From Variovorax sp. CF079 (GTDB lineage Bacteria; Pseudomonadota; Gammaproteobacteria; Burkholderiales; Burkholderiaceae_C): a stretch of 64,000 nucleotides of DNA. The stretch covers positions 1-64,000 of the forward strand of contig NZ_FMZU01000001.1 of assembly GCF_900101545.1 (NCBI RefSeq), read 5' to 3'. This document shows positions 23,516 to 33,013 of the stretch, one piece after another. Under the pieces are notes generated by a model. It was not told the origin of the DNA. It saw nothing but the letters and a program-made list of their open reading frames with translations, and did no database searches. The stretch's first letter is position 1; each line of letters opens with the position of its first letter. A program made the position numbers and the translations under genes.

Positions 23516-24154
23516 TCAGCGCGTGGGCCGCGTGCCCATGGCCGTGAGCACGCCCAGGCCGATGAAGGAGGTGCCTGCGAGCCGGTTGCCCCAGACCGCA
23601 TGCCGCGCCGCGCGGCCGAGGCGCGGTGCGACGAGACTGGCCGTCAGCACATAGACCAGGTCGGTGCAGCCGGCGACGGATATGAAGACGCCGCCCAGCG
23701 CCAGGGTCTGCATCAGCGGGCTGGCGTGCGCGTCCATGAACTGCGGCAGGAAGGCGGCGAAGAACAGGGTGGTCTTCGGGTTCAGCAGCGCCACCACGAA
23801 GCCGTCGCGGAAGACGCGCCGCAAGGGCTTGCGCGGCGCCTGCGGCGTGGTGATTGCGATGGCCGGCGCCGTCCGCCACATCCGGATGCCGAGATACACG
23901 AGGTAGGCGGCGCCGGCCCACTTGACCACGGTGAAAGCGGTCGACGACACGGCGAACAAGGCGGCCAGGCCGAGCGCGGCGCCCACGGCGTTGGCGAGGT
24001 TGCCGAGTGCCACGCCCAGCACGGAAGCCAGGCCGCAGGCGCGGCCCTGCGCCAGAGTGCGGGCGACGATGTAGACGACGGCGGGGCCGGGCGTGAGGGC
24101 AAGCACCAGGCTTGCGGCCACGAAGGCCAGTAGGAGGGGCGTGTCGGGAAGCAT
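23516..24154 (-). CDS. LysE/RhtB family amino acid exporter
   Basis: This 212-residue inner-membrane protein has about six spans. The RhtB signature is at the N-terminus (LALTPGPAVVYIVARTLAQGR, GVALGNLANA), with YLVYLGIRMWR and GFVVALLNPKTTLFF further on. The family exports amino acids such as threonine, homoserine or lysine; the substrate is not predictable here. GGAG five bases before the AUG at 24154 supports the start. Confidence 0.85.
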   Translation of the reverse strand: MLPDTPLLLAFVAASLVLALTPGPAVVYIVARTLAQGRACGLASVLGVALGNLANAVGAALGLAALFAVSSTAFTVVKWAGAAYLVYLGIRMWRTAPAIAITTPQAPRKPLRRVFRDGFVVALLNPKTTLFFAAFLPQFMDAHASPLMQTLALGGVFISVAGCTDLVYVLTASLVAPRLGRAARHAVWGNRLAGTSFIGLGVLTAMGTRPTR

Positions 24155-24210
24155 GTGAACTCCAGAATTCTCAGACCGGCAAGTATCCCCGCACCATCGC
24201 TGATTGCAAC

Positions 24211-25269
24211 TCACCCGGTGCGGTCCTGCCAGGCTTGCAGCGCAGCCTGCGCCTGCAGGCGCGCCGGCGCGGGAAGGAAGGAATGCTCGGCCGCTTGCAG
24301 GCCCATCGCCGCGAGATCGCGCAGGCCCAGGCCGTTGTCGCGCACCAGGCCCATCGCTTCTCCGCTCATGCTGACCATCGAGATCAGCCGGTTGTCGGTA
24401 TGGAAGGACAGGCTCAGGCCGGCCTGCCAGAGTCGCCGGATCGGGTGGGCCGCCAGCGACGCGGCAGCGCCGGTGTGGACGTTGCTGGTGGGGCACAGCT
24501 CCAGGTGCACGCCGCTGGCGCGCACTTCGTCGAGCATCGCGCGGGCCGCGCTGCCGGCCTCCGCGTCCAGCGCATCGGCCAGCCGCACGCCGTGCCCGAT
24601 GCGGCGCGCACCCAGGCGCGCCGCTTCCAGCACGCGCTCGGCCGCGTCGGCCTCGCCGGCATGGCAGGTGATCGGCAGGCCGGCCTCGCGCGCCATGGCG
24701 AAGGCGGCGGCATGGCGCGACGGCGGATGGCCCCGTTCGGCGCCCGCCAGGTCGAAGCCGATCACGCCCTCGGCGCGGTAGCGCAGCGCCAGGCGCATCA
24801 CGCGCTCGCTGTGCGCGCTGGGCTGCTCGCGCATGGCGCACAGGATCAGCCCGCTCGGGAGCGGGCTCTGGCGCAAGCCGGCCAAGAGCGCCTCGACCGC
24901 GGCCTCGGGCGGCACGCCCATCGGCTCGAACAGCAGCGGCGCGATGCGGAACTCGGCCAGCACGCAGCCGTCGAGCCGCGCGTCCTCGGCCGCCTCGAAG
25001 GCCACGCGCGCGAGCGCGGCGGGGCTGGCCATGGCCGCGACCGTGAGGGCGAAGCCGCGCAGGTACTCGGCGAGGCTGCCGGCATGGGCGCGCGCGTCGA
25101 ACCAGGCCGCCAGCGCTGCGGCGTCCGGCGCCGGCGCGGCCAGGCCGCGTGCGCGCAGCAGTTCGAGCAGGGTGGCCGGTCGCAGGCCGCCGTCGAGATG
25201 CTCGTGCAGCAGCACCTTCGGCAACGCCTGCAGGTGTTGCGCGAGCGCGGGAGAGAGCGAAGCGGCCAT
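24211..25269 (-). CDS. add: Adenosine deaminase
   Basis: This 352-residue adenosine deaminase converts adenosine or deoxyadenosine to inosine or deoxyinosine and ammonia. Zinc and catalytic motifs are HEHLDG (HxH at about residues 22-24), ITCHAGEAD, RIGHGVRL and FHTDNRLIS near residue 300. The last motif is the TDN variant found in some bacterial enzymes rather than TDDP. It is divergent from the nucleoside uptake and catabolism operon starting at 25407, so the two sides share a 137-base promoter region. Inosine would then be split by the purine nucleoside phosphorylase at 30585. Confidence 0.9.
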   Translation of the reverse strand: MAASLSPALAQHLQALPKVLLHEHLDGGLRPATLLELLRARGLAAPAPDAAALAAWFDARAHAGSLAEYLRGFALTVAAMASPAALARVAFEAAEDARLDGCVLAEFRIAPLLFEPMGVPPEAAVEALLAGLRQSPLPSGLILCAMREQPSAHSERVMRLALRYRAEGVIGFDLAGAERGHPPSRHAAAFAMAREAGLPITCHAGEADAAERVLEAARLGARRIGHGVRLADALDAEAGSAARAMLDEVRASGVHLELCPTSNVHTGAAASLAAHPIRRLWQAGLSLSFHTDNRLISMVSMSGEAMGLVRDNGLGLRDLAAMGLQAAEHSFLPAPARLQAQAALQAWQDRTG

Positions 25270-25406
25270 CGCGGCATGGTAGTGGAGCTAGTGGTGCCCC
25301 GGGGTTGATGCGGCGCAAGTCTTGCTATCCTGACCCGAGGCTCTCGCAAGCCCTGCAACGCAGCAAGAAGTCTTACAGCCGGATCGCCAACACCAAGGAT
25401 GCGCAC

Positions 25407-26378
25407 ATGAAACTCAACAAGGCCCTCGTCCTCGCTTTCGCCGCCGGCGCCACGCTGGTGGCAGGTGCCGAGCCGGCCATCGTCTACGACATGGGCGGCA
25501 AATTCGACAAGTCCTTCAACGAAGCGGCCTACCGCGGCGCAGAGATGTGGAAGAAGGAAAGCGGCAAGCCCTACCTCGACTTCGAGATCGCCAACGAGGC
25601 GCAGCGCGAGCAGGCCATGCGCCGCATGGCCGCGCGCGGCGCCAACCCGGTGATCGGCATCGGCTTCTCGCAGGGCAGCAGCATCGAGAAGGTGGCCAAG
25701 GAATTCCCCAAGCTCAACTTCGCGATCATCGACTCGGTGGTCAAGCTGCCCAATGTCGAATCGATCGTGTTCAAGGAGCAGGAGGGAAGCTTCCTGGTCG
25801 GCATGATGGCGGCGCTGGCCAGCAAGAGCGGCAAGGTCGGCTTCGTCGGCGGCATGGACATTCCGTTGATCCGCAAGTTCCAGTGCGGCTACGAGCAGGG
25901 CGCCAAGTACGCCAACCCGAAGGTCGAGGTGAGCTCGGTCATGACCGGCACCACGCCCGCCGCCTGGAGCGACCCGACGCGCGGCAGCGAACTCGCCAAG
26001 GCGCAGTTCGCCAAGGGTGTCGACGTGGTGTTCGCCGCCGCCGGCGGCACCGGCTCGGGCGTCTACCAGGCCGCCAAGGATGCGGGCAAGCTGGCCATCG
26101 GCGTCGACAGCAACCAGAACCACCTGCAGCCGGGCACCATGCTGACCTCGATGGTCAAGCGCGTCGACGTGGCGGTGCTCAACGCCGCGAAGAAGCCGAC
26201 CCCGGGCGTCACCTCGCTGGGCCTGAAGGAAGGCGGGGTCGACTACGCGCTGGACGAGCACAACGCCAAGCTGGTGAGCGCCGACATGAAGGCGAAGGTC
26301 GACGCGGCCAAGGCCGACATCATTGCGGGCAAGATCAAGGTGGCCGACTACATGGCCGACAACGCCTGCAAACTGTGA
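25407..26378 (+). CDS. BMP-family nucleoside-binding protein of an ABC transporter
   Basis: This 323-residue periplasmic binding protein of the BMP/PnrA type binds purine or pyrimidine nucleosides. After a signal peptide (MKLNKALVLAFAAGATLVAGA) there is no lipobox Cys, so it is probably soluble. Family motifs are YDMGGKFDKSFNEAAYRGA, IGIGFSQG, the EEGSFLVG-like stretch QEGSFLVGMMAAL and VGFVGGMDIPLIRKFQCGY. AAGGATG before the AUG supports the start. A 143-base gap with a strong repeat hairpin (26384-26473) separates it from the transporter genes, which may let the binding protein be made in excess. Confidence 0.9.
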   Translation: MKLNKALVLAFAAGATLVAGAEPAIVYDMGGKFDKSFNEAAYRGAEMWKKESGKPYLDFEIANEAQREQAMRRMAARGANPVIGIGFSQGSSIEKVAKEFPKLNFAIIDSVVKLPNVESIVFKEQEGSFLVGMMAALASKSGKVGFVGGMDIPLIRKFQCGYEQGAKYANPKVEVSSVMTGTTPAAWSDPTRGSELAKAQFAKGVDVVFAAAGGTGSGVYQAAKDAGKLAIGVDSNQNHLQPGTMLTSMVKRVDVAVLNAAKKPTPGVTSLGLKEGGVDYALDEHNAKLVSADMKAKVDAAKADIIAGKIKVADYMADNACKL

Positions 26379-26383
26379 CTCTC

Positions 26384-26473
26384 CCCCAGGCTTCGCGCAC
26401 TTCGTGTCGCTACGCCAACCCCCTCACCGGGGGCAACACCAGCGGCCCGGCAAAGCCGGTTCCGCGGTGTTCC
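26384..26473. repeat. Dispersed intergenic hairpin repeat, copy 1
   Basis: About 90 bases closely match 48689-48776. They hold a small CCCCC-GGGGG hairpin and a long near-perfect stem (26435-26471): AACACC, GCGG and CCGGC on the left arm pair with GCCGG, CCGC and GGTGTT on the right, with loop AAA. It lies between the nucleoside-binding protein and the ABC ATPase genes. I recall similar elements as common in intergenic regions of Comamonadaceae. Confidence 0.85.
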
Positions 26474-26521
26474 TGGTATCGCGTGGGGGCATTCGCCTTG
26501 CGTGGGGCGCGCTGAAATTCC

Positions 26522-28072
26522 ATGAACGAGAGCCCCGCGCCCGCGGTGCGCATGACGCGCATCGACAAGCACTTCGGCGCCGTCCACGCGAATCGCGAAG
26601 TCACGCTCACGGTGCCGGCCGGCACGGTGCATGGCGTGGTGGGCGAGAACGGCGCCGGCAAGAGCACGCTGATGTCGATCCTGTACGGCTTCTACCAGGC
26701 CGACAGCGGCGAGATCGAGATCGAAGGCAAGGCTGCGCAGATTCGCGGCGCGCATGAAGCCATTGCCCTGGGCATCGGCATGGTGCACCAGCACTTCATG
26801 CTGGTCGAGACGTTTTCCGCGCTCGACAACATCCTGCTCGGCGCCGAGCCGCACTGGCGGCTGCCGAACGCGCGCGCGCAGGTGCGCACGCGCCTCGAGG
26901 CGCTGATGCGCGACAGCGGCCTGCAAGTGCGGCTGGACCTGCCGGTCGAACAGCTGCCGGTTGGCGAACGCCAGCGCTTGGAGATCCTCAAGGCGCTGTT
27001 TCGCGGCGCGCGCATCCTGATCCTCGACGAGCCGACGGCGGTGCTCACGCCGCAGGAGACCGAGCAGCTGTTCGACACGCTGCGGGCCTTGCGCGCGCGC
27101 GGCACCACGGTGCTGCTGATCACGCACAAGCTCAAGGAAATCATGGCGCTGTGCGACGCGGTGACGGTGATGCGCGCGGGCGCCGTGGTGCTGGCCTGCG
27201 CCACGGCCGACACCAGCGTCGACGCGCTCGCGCAGGCCATGGTCGGACGCCGCGTGCAGATGGGGCGCGTGGACAGCGCCGCGCGCGCCGCGAGCGCCGC
27301 GCCGCTGCTCGAAGCGCGCGGCCTGAACTGGCGCGACGCGCAGGGCACGCCGCGCCTGGTCGACGTGTCGCTGCAGTTGCGTGCGGGCGAGATCGTCGGC
27401 ATCGCGGGCGTCTCGGGCAACGGCCAGAGCGAGCTGCTGGAGGTGCTCTCGGGCATGCTGGCGCCGCAGGCCGGCACGCTCACGCTGGGCTCGCGCTCCT
27501 TCACGCGCGAGCATTGGCTCGACCCTGAAGCCGCGCGCGAAGCAGGGCTCGCCCATGTGCCGGAAGATCGGCACCGGCGCGGCCTGGTGCTGCCCTTCGC
27601 GGCCTGGGAATCGGCCGTGCTCGGCTATCAGCGGCGCCCGCGCTACAGCCGGCACGGCTGGATGAGGCAGTCGGCCATGCAGGCCGACACCGCGCGGATG
27701 ATGGACGAGTACGACGTGAGGCCGCGCAATGTGCGCCTGACGAGCGCCAAGTTCTCCGGCGGCAACCAGCAGAAGCTGGTGCTGGCGCGCGAAGCCGCGC
27801 CGAAGCCGCGGGTGCTGCTGGTGGGCCAGCCGACGCGCGGGGTCGATATCGGCGCCATCGAGTTCATCCACGGTCGCCTGCGCGCGATGGCGGCCGGCGG
27901 CGGTGCGGTGCTCGTCGTCTCGTCCGAGCTCGACGAGATCCTGGCGCTGGCCGACCGCGTGCTCGTGATGGCCGGCGGACGCATCGTCGGCGAGCGCCCG
28001 GTTGCCCAGTGCGACGAGACCACGCTGGGCCGCCTGATGTGCGGCGCGGGCGACGAGGTCGCGAAGTCGTGA
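26522..28072 (+). CDS. Nucleoside ABC transporter ATPase (two ABC domains)
   Basis: This 516-residue protein has two tandem ABC domains, as in NupO/YufO and sugar importers of the RbsA type. Domain 1 has Walker A GENGAGKST (about residues 40-48) and Walker B ILILDEPTAVLTP. Domain 2 has the degenerate P-loop GVSGNGQSE, the signature SGGNQQKLVLARE and VGQPTRGVD. It powers the permease pair encoded by the next two genes. The stop overlaps the GTG start of the first permease. No good ribosome binding site is visible before the AUG. Confidence 0.9.
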   Translation: MNESPAPAVRMTRIDKHFGAVHANREVTLTVPAGTVHGVVGENGAGKSTLMSILYGFYQADSGEIEIEGKAAQIRGAHEAIALGIGMVHQHFMLVETFSALDNILLGAEPHWRLPNARAQVRTRLEALMRDSGLQVRLDLPVEQLPVGERQRLEILKALFRGARILILDEPTAVLTPQETEQLFDTLRALRARGTTVLLITHKLKEIMALCDAVTVMRAGAVVLACATADTSVDALAQAMVGRRVQMGRVDSAARAASAAPLLEARGLNWRDAQGTPRLVDVSLQLRAGEIVGIAGVSGNGQSELLEVLSGMLAPQAGTLTLGSRSFTREHWLDPEAAREAGLAHVPEDRHRRGLVLPFAAWESAVLGYQRRPRYSRHGWMRQSAMQADTARMMDEYDVRPRNVRLTSAKFSGGNQQKLVLAREAAPKPRVLLVGQPTRGVDIGAIEFIHGRLRAMAAGGGAVLVVSSELDEILALADRVLVMAGGRIVGERPVAQCDETTLGRLMCGAGDEVAKS

Positions 28073-29211
28073 ATCCTCAAGGCACCGATCTGCCGCGATG
28101 GATCGACCTCTTGGTCCTGCCGCTCGTCAACCTCGCGCTGGCCCTCCTGGCCTGCGGCATCGTCGTCGCCGTGGTCGGCCACAACCCCTGGCAGGTGCTC
28201 ACGCTGCTGATCCAGGGTGCCTTCGGCAGCCGCATGGGCCTGAGCTACACGCTGTACTACGCCACCACCTTCGTCTTCACCGGCCTGGCGGTGGCGGTCG
28301 CTTTCCATGCGGGCCTGTTCAACATCGGCGGCGAAGGCCAGGCCATGATGGGCGGGCTGGGCACCGCGCTGGCGGCCCTGGCGCTGGGCGAACACCTGCC
28401 GCGCTGGGCCATGCTGCCGCTGATGATCGGCGCCGCCATGCTGTTCGGCATGTGCTGGGCCGCGGTGCCGGCGGCGCTGCAGGCCTGGCGCGGCAGCCAT
28501 GTGGTGATCACCACCATCATGTTCAACTTCATCGCCTCGGCGCTCCTGGCCTATCTGCTGGTCGACGTGCTCAAGGAGCCCGGCAACATGACGGTGGAGA
28601 GCCGCGCCTTCGCGCCGTCGGCGCACCTGCCCGGCGTGCACGAAGCGATCGCCGGCCTCGGCATCGAATGGCCGGCCTCGCCGCTCAACCTGAGCGTGCT
28701 GCTGGCGCTGGCCGCGGCCGTGGCCGTGTACCTGCTGCTGTGGCGCTCGCAGCCGGGCTACGCCATCCGCGCGGTCGGCCATGCGCCGGAGGCGGCGCAC
28801 TACGGTGGCATGCGGCCGCGCGTGCAGATCATGGTGTCGATGGCGTTGTCCGGCGCGCTGGCCGGGCTGGTGGGCATCAACGAGATCGCGGGCGTGCACG
28901 GGCGCTTGCTGCTCGAGTATGTGGTGGGCGCCGGCTTCGCCGGCATCGCAGTCTCGCTGATCGGGCGCAACCACCCGGTGGGCATCGTGCTGGCAGCGCT
29001 GCTCTTCGGCGCGCTGTACCAGGGCGGCTCCGAACTGGCCTTCGAGATTCCCGGTTTCAGCCGCGACATGGTGTACACGCTGCAGGGCCTGATCGTGCTG
29101 TTCTCCGGCGCGCTGGCGCATGTGGCGGCGCCGACGCTGGCACGGCTGTGGCGCGCGACGCGCCGTGCGCCACGCGCCGCGGCGGCAGCAGGGAGCACCG
29201 TCGATGGATGA
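28069..29211 (+). CDS. Nucleoside ABC transporter permease 1
   Basis: This 380-residue inner-membrane permease of the branched-chain/ribose type (BPD_transp_2) has about 8-10 spans. Typical segments are FNIGGEGQAMMGGLG, VITTIMFNFIASALLAYLL and GINEIAGVHGRLLLEYVVGAGFAGIAVSLIGRNHP. The start is GTG, overlapping the ATPase stop by 4 bases (GTGA). It forms a heterodimer with the product of the following gene. Confidence 0.88.
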   Translation: MNPQGTDLPRWIDLLVLPLVNLALALLACGIVVAVVGHNPWQVLTLLIQGAFGSRMGLSYTLYYATTFVFTGLAVAVAFHAGLFNIGGEGQAMMGGLGTALAALALGEHLPRWAMLPLMIGAAMLFGMCWAAVPAALQAWRGSHVVITTIMFNFIASALLAYLLVDVLKEPGNMTVESRAFAPSAHLPGVHEAIAGLGIEWPASPLNLSVLLALAAAVAVYLLLWRSQPGYAIRAVGHAPEAAHYGGMRPRVQIMVSMALSGALAGLVGINEIAGVHGRLLLEYVVGAGFAGIAVSLIGRNHPVGIVLAALLFGALYQGGSELAFEIPGFSRDMVYTLQGLIVLFSGALAHVAAPTLARLWRATRRAPRAAAAAGSTVDG

Positions 29212-30172
29212 AGTCGCGCTCGGCACCTTGCTGGCCTCGACCCTGCGCGTGGCGACGCCGCTGATCCTGTGCGCGCTGGCCGGTGCGCTGGCCGAGCGCT
29301 CGGGCGTGATCGATCTGGGCCTCGAAGGCAAGATGCTGTCCTGCGCTTTCGCCGCCGGCAGCGTCGCTGCGCTGAGCGGCTCCTTGGCCCTGGCCCTGGC
29401 CGTGTCGCTCATCGTCGGCGTCGCGCTCTCGCTGCTGCAGGGCTTCGGCTGCGTGACCCATCGCGGCGACCAGGTGGTGATGGGCATGGCCATCACCATG
29501 ACGGCCGCCGGGCTGACGGTGGTGCTGGGCATCGCGTGGTTCCAGCAGGGCGGCCAGACGCCCCCGCTGCCCGACACGGTGCGCCTCGCGCCGTGGGGGG
29601 CGGGCGCCGGCGAGGCGCTGCGCGCGCTGCCCTGGGTGGGCACGGTGCTGGGGCTGGGCCTGTTCGGCCACAACGCGCTGGTGTATCTCGCCATCGCGCT
29701 GGTGCCGGCCGTCTGGTGGCTGCTGTTTCGCACCCGCTTCGGCCTGCGCCTGCGCGCCACCGGCGAGAACCCGGCCATGGTGGATGCGGCGGGCGTTTCC
29801 ATCACCGCGCTGCGCTACCGGGCGCTCATGCTCAACGGCGTGCTGTGCTCCCTGGCCGGCAGCTACCTGGTGCTGGCGCAGAATCCGTCGTTCATGCCGA
29901 ACATGACGGCCGGCCGCGGCTACATGGCCCTGGCCGCCATGATCTTCGGCAAGTGGCATCCGGTCGGCGCCTTTTTCGCCTGCCTGTTGTTCGGCTTTCT
30001 CGATGCGGTGTCGATCCGCTTGCAGGGCACGGTGCTGCCCTTGGTCGGCGCCGTGCCGGTGCAGGCGGTCCAGGCCTTGCCCTACCTGATGACGGTGGTG
30101 CTGTTGGCCGGCTTCGTGGGCAAGGCGCGTGCGCCCAAGGCGCTCGGCATCCCGTACGTGAAGGAGCGATGA
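29204..30172 (+). CDS. Nucleoside ABC transporter permease 2
   Basis: This 322-residue permease is the partner of the preceding one. Markers are LAERSGVIDLGLEGKML, GDQVVMGMAITMTAAGLT, RATGENPAMVDAAGVS and RGYMALAAMIFGKWHPVGA. The start overlaps the preceding gene by 8 bases and the stop overlaps the cytidine deaminase start, so it sits in a tightly coupled operon of uptake followed by catabolism. Confidence 0.88.
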   Translation: MDEVALGTLLASTLRVATPLILCALAGALAERSGVIDLGLEGKMLSCAFAAGSVAALSGSLALALAVSLIVGVALSLLQGFGCVTHRGDQVVMGMAITMTAAGLTVVLGIAWFQQGGQTPPLPDTVRLAPWGAGAGEALRALPWVGTVLGLGLFGHNALVYLAIALVPAVWWLLFRTRFGLRLRATGENPAMVDAAGVSITALRYRALMLNGVLCSLAGSYLVLAQNPSFMPNMTAGRGYMALAAMIFGKWHPVGAFFACLLFGFLDAVSIRLQGTVLPLVGAVPVQAVQALPYLMTVVLLAGFVGKARAPKALGIPYVKER

Positions 30173-30588
30173 TGGCCGTTTCGCAGACCCAGATGACGCA
30201 GTTGATTGATGCCGCCCGCGCCGCCCGCGAGCGCGCCTATGCACCCTATTCGAAGTTCGCGGTCGGCGCCGCGCTGCTCGACGAACGCGGCCAGGTCCAT
30301 GCGGGTTGCAACATCGAGAACGCCGCCTATCCCCAGGGCCAGTGCGCCGAGGCCTCGGCGCTCGCGCACCTGGTGCTGGCCGGCGGCACGCGGGTGCTGG
30401 CGGCGGTGGTGGTCGGTGTGGCCGAGGCGCCCGTCACGCCGTGCGGCGGCTGTCGCCAGAAGCTGCGCGAGTTCGCCGACGACGACACGCCGGTATGGTG
30501 TGCCGACCTGCGCGAGGTGCGCGGCCGCTACACGCTGGGCGAGCTGCTGCCGGCGAGCTTTGGTCCGGCGCATCTTCCGTCGCCATGA
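30172..30588 (+). CDS. cdd: Cytidine deaminase
   Basis: This 138-residue small tetrameric-type cytidine deaminase converts cytidine and deoxycytidine to the uracil forms. The zinc site is GCNIENAAYPQGQCAEASAL (Cys-Ala-Glu) and PVTPCGGCRQKLREF (Pro-Cys-x-x-Cys). YAPYSKFAVGAALL near residue 20 is typical. Two adjacent AUGs (30169 and 30172) are possible. AAGGAG ends at 30166, so 30172 has the better spacing; it overlaps the permease stop. Confidence 0.92.
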   Translation: MAVSQTQMTQLIDAARAARERAYAPYSKFAVGAALLDERGQVHAGCNIENAAYPQGQCAEASALAHLVLAGGTRVLAAVVVGVAEAPVTPCGGCRQKLREFADDDTPVWCADLREVRGRYTLGELLPASFGPAHLPSP

Positions 30589-31382
30589 ACGCCATCGAAG
30601 CCAGTGCTGCGCGCATCCGCGCCAAGGGCCTCGCGCCCGAGCTGGCCGTCGTGCTCGGCTCCGGCTGGGACCGCGCGGCCGAACTCGTCGAGGCGCCGGA
30701 AGACATCCCCTATCCCGAGCTGCCCGCCTTCCCGGCGCTGAACGTCGCCGGCCATGCCGGCATCCTGCGGCTGGGCCGCATCGGCGGCCGCGCGGTCGCG
30801 CTCTTGCGCGGCCGCAAGCACGTCTACGAAAGCGGCGACGCGGCGGCCATGAAGGGCCCAATCCGCAGCCTGGCCGCCGCCGGCTGCCGCATCCTCGTGC
30901 TGACCAATGCCGCCGGCAGCCTGGACGCGAACATGGGCCCGGGCTCGCTGATGCTGATCGCCGATCATCTCAACATGGCCCAGCGCACGCCGCTGCACGA
31001 CGAGCCCGGCTCGGACCGCTTCGTCGACATGAGCGATGCCTACGATCCGGCCTTGCGCGCGCAGGCCCGCGCCGCGGCCGCGCAGGCGGGCATCGCGCTG
31101 CACGAAGGCGTCTATGCCTGGGTGCTGGGCCCGCAGTTCGAGACCCCGGCCGAGATCCGCATGCTGCGCCTGCTGGGCGCGCAGGCCGTGGGCATGAGCA
31201 CCGTGCCCGAAGCCATCCTGGCCCGCCACGCGGGCCTGAAGGTGCTGGCCTTCTCGATGCTCACCAACATGGCCGCGGGGCTCTCCGATGAAAGCCTGAG
31301 CCACGCCCACACCCTGCGCAACGCGCGCGCCGCCGACCAGGACGCATCGCGCCTGCTCGCAGCGGTCATTGCAGCGATCTGA
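30585..31382 (+). CDS. Purine nucleoside phosphorylase (class II, PNP/XapA-like)
   Basis: This 265-residue trimeric-type purine nucleoside phosphorylase splits inosine, guanosine or xanthosine with phosphate to the free base and ribose 1-phosphate. Motifs are VVLGSGWD at the N-terminus, RGRKHVYESGD, LVLTNAAGSLD, LGPQFETPAEIRML, VGMSTVPEAI and LTNMAAGLSDESLSH. The AUG overlaps the cdd stop (ATGA). It acts on inosine made by the adenosine deaminase encoded upstream on the other strand. Confidence 0.9.
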   Translation: MNAIEASAARIRAKGLAPELAVVLGSGWDRAAELVEAPEDIPYPELPAFPALNVAGHAGILRLGRIGGRAVALLRGRKHVYESGDAAAMKGPIRSLAAAGCRILVLTNAAGSLDANMGPGSLMLIADHLNMAQRTPLHDEPGSDRFVDMSDAYDPALRAQARAAAAQAGIALHEGVYAWVLGPQFETPAEIRMLRLLGAQAVGMSTVPEAILARHAGLKVLAFSMLTNMAAGLSDESLSHAHTLRNARAADQDASRLLAAVIAAI

Positions 31383-31404
31383 TCTGCTCTGGAGGATTCG
31401 ACCC

Positions 31405-33012
31405 ATGCGCATGCCATTCATCGCCGCCGCCGCCGCGCTGGCCCTGCTGGCCGGCTGCGCCACGGCGCCGGGCGAGCGCGCGCCGATCAAGCTGACCGTG
31501 CTGCACACCAACGACCACCACGGCCGCTTCTGGACCAATGCCGACGGCGAATACGGCATGGCCGCGCGCAAGACGCTCATCGACCGCCTGCGCGCCGAGG
31601 TGCGGGCCAGCGGCGGCTACACGCTGCTGCTCGACGGCGGCGACATCAACACCGGCGTGCCCGAGTCCGACCTGCAGGACGCCGAGCCCGACTTCAAGGG
31701 CATGAAGCTGCTCGGCTACGACGCCTCGGCGGTCGGCAACCACGAGTTCGACAAGCCGCCCGCGGTGCTGGACAAGCAGCGCCAGTGGGCCGGCTTTCCG
31801 CTGCTCTCGGCCAACATCTACAAGAACGGCCAGCGCATGTTCGAGCCCTACCGCGTGTTCGAGCGCGGCGGCTTGCGGATCGCGGTGCTGGGCCTGACCA
31901 CCGACGACACGGCCAGGATGGTGATGCCCGCCAACATCGCGGGCATCGAATTCCGCAAGCCCATCGAGGAGGCGGCCCAACTGCTGCCCGAGCTGCGCGC
32001 CAAGGCCGACATGGTGATCGCCGCCACCCACATGGGCCACTACACCGACGGCCGGCGCGGCGTCAACGCGCCGGGCGATGTGGAGATGGCGCGCGCCACT
32101 CGCGGGCTCGACCTGATCGTCGGCGGCCACAGCCAGAACCCGGTCTGCATGCTGCAGGAAAACCTGCGCAACGACGCCTACGTGCCCGGCACGCCCTGCG
32201 CGCCCGACCGTCAGAACGGCACCTGGATCGTGCAGGCGCACGAATGGGGCAAGTACGTGGGCCGGGCCGACTTCGAGGTGCGCCCGGGCCGGATCGAGTT
32301 GATCAAGTACCAGCTGATTCCGGTCAACCTCAAGCGCACTGTGGACGGCAAGAAGGTCGCGTATGAAGAGACCATTCCCGAGGACGCCGGCGTGCGCGCC
32401 TTCCTGCAGCCCTTCCAGGACAACGGGCAGGCGCAGCTGACGGTGCCGGTGGGCGAAGCGGCCGGCGTGTTCGACGGTGATCGCGAACGGGTGCGCAGGC
32501 AAGCCACCAATCTCGGCCGGCTGATCGCCCAGGCCATGCGCGACAAGACGGGCGCCGATGTCGCGCTCATGAATTCGGGCGGGGTGCGCGATTCGCTGCC
32601 CGAAGGCCGCATCACCTACCGCGACGTGCTCAAGGTCCAGCCTTTCGGCAATCAGGTGACCGTGGTACAGCTCACGGGCGCCGAGCTGCTGGGCTACCTC
32701 GAAGCCGCGGCCAGGATGACACCGGGCTCGGGCGGCTTCCCGCAGACGGCGGGCGTGCAGATGCTGATCGAAGGCGGACAGCTGAAGGATGCCAAGGTCA
32801 ACGGCCAGCCCATCGACCCGCGGCGCGCGTACCGGCTGGCGATCAACAACTTCACTGCCACCGGCGGCGACGGCTATCCCAAGCTGGCGACGCATCCGGG
32901 CTACCTCAACACCGGCTTCGTCGATGCCGAGGTGCTGCGCGCCTACATCGCCGGCCGCAGCCCGCTCAAGGCCGCCGACTACGCACCGGGCGACGAGGTG
33001 TTAAGGAGATGA
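31405..33012 (+). CDS. Lipoprotein 5'-nucleotidase (UshA-like)
   Basis: This 535-residue metallophosphoesterase of the 5'-nucleotidase family is a lipoprotein by its signal (ALALLAGCAT, Cys near residue 17). The two-metal site is visible: LHTNDHHGRF, LLLDGGDINTG, VGNHEFDKP, AATHMGHYTD and IVGGHSQNP. The C-terminal nucleotide-binding domain has MNSGGVRDSLPEGRITYRD and TATGGDGYP. In the periplasm it would strip phosphate from nucleotides so that the BMP-type transporter can import the nucleosides. GGAGG lies 9 bases before the AUG. Confidence 0.9.
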   Translation: MRMPFIAAAAALALLAGCATAPGERAPIKLTVLHTNDHHGRFWTNADGEYGMAARKTLIDRLRAEVRASGGYTLLLDGGDINTGVPESDLQDAEPDFKGMKLLGYDASAVGNHEFDKPPAVLDKQRQWAGFPLLSANIYKNGQRMFEPYRVFERGGLRIAVLGLTTDDTARMVMPANIAGIEFRKPIEEAAQLLPELRAKADMVIAATHMGHYTDGRRGVNAPGDVEMARATRGLDLIVGGHSQNPVCMLQENLRNDAYVPGTPCAPDRQNGTWIVQAHEWGKYVGRADFEVRPGRIELIKYQLIPVNLKRTVDGKKVAYEETIPEDAGVRAFLQPFQDNGQAQLTVPVGEAAGVFDGDRERVRRQATNLGRLIAQAMRDKTGADVALMNSGGVRDSLPEGRITYRDVLKVQPFGNQVTVVQLTGAELLGYLEAAARMTPGSGGFPQTAGVQMLIEGGQLKDAKVNGQPIDPRRAYRLAINNFTATGGDGYPKLATHPGYLNTGFVDAEVLRAYIAGRSPLKAADYAPGDEVLRR

Positions 33013-33013
33013 T

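Noticed and set aside
25270..25406. Sigma-70 promoter TTGATG/TATCCT before the nucleoside operon
   Set aside because: The spacer is about 15 bases and the elements are weak; the promoter is probably in this gap but cannot be fixed by eye.
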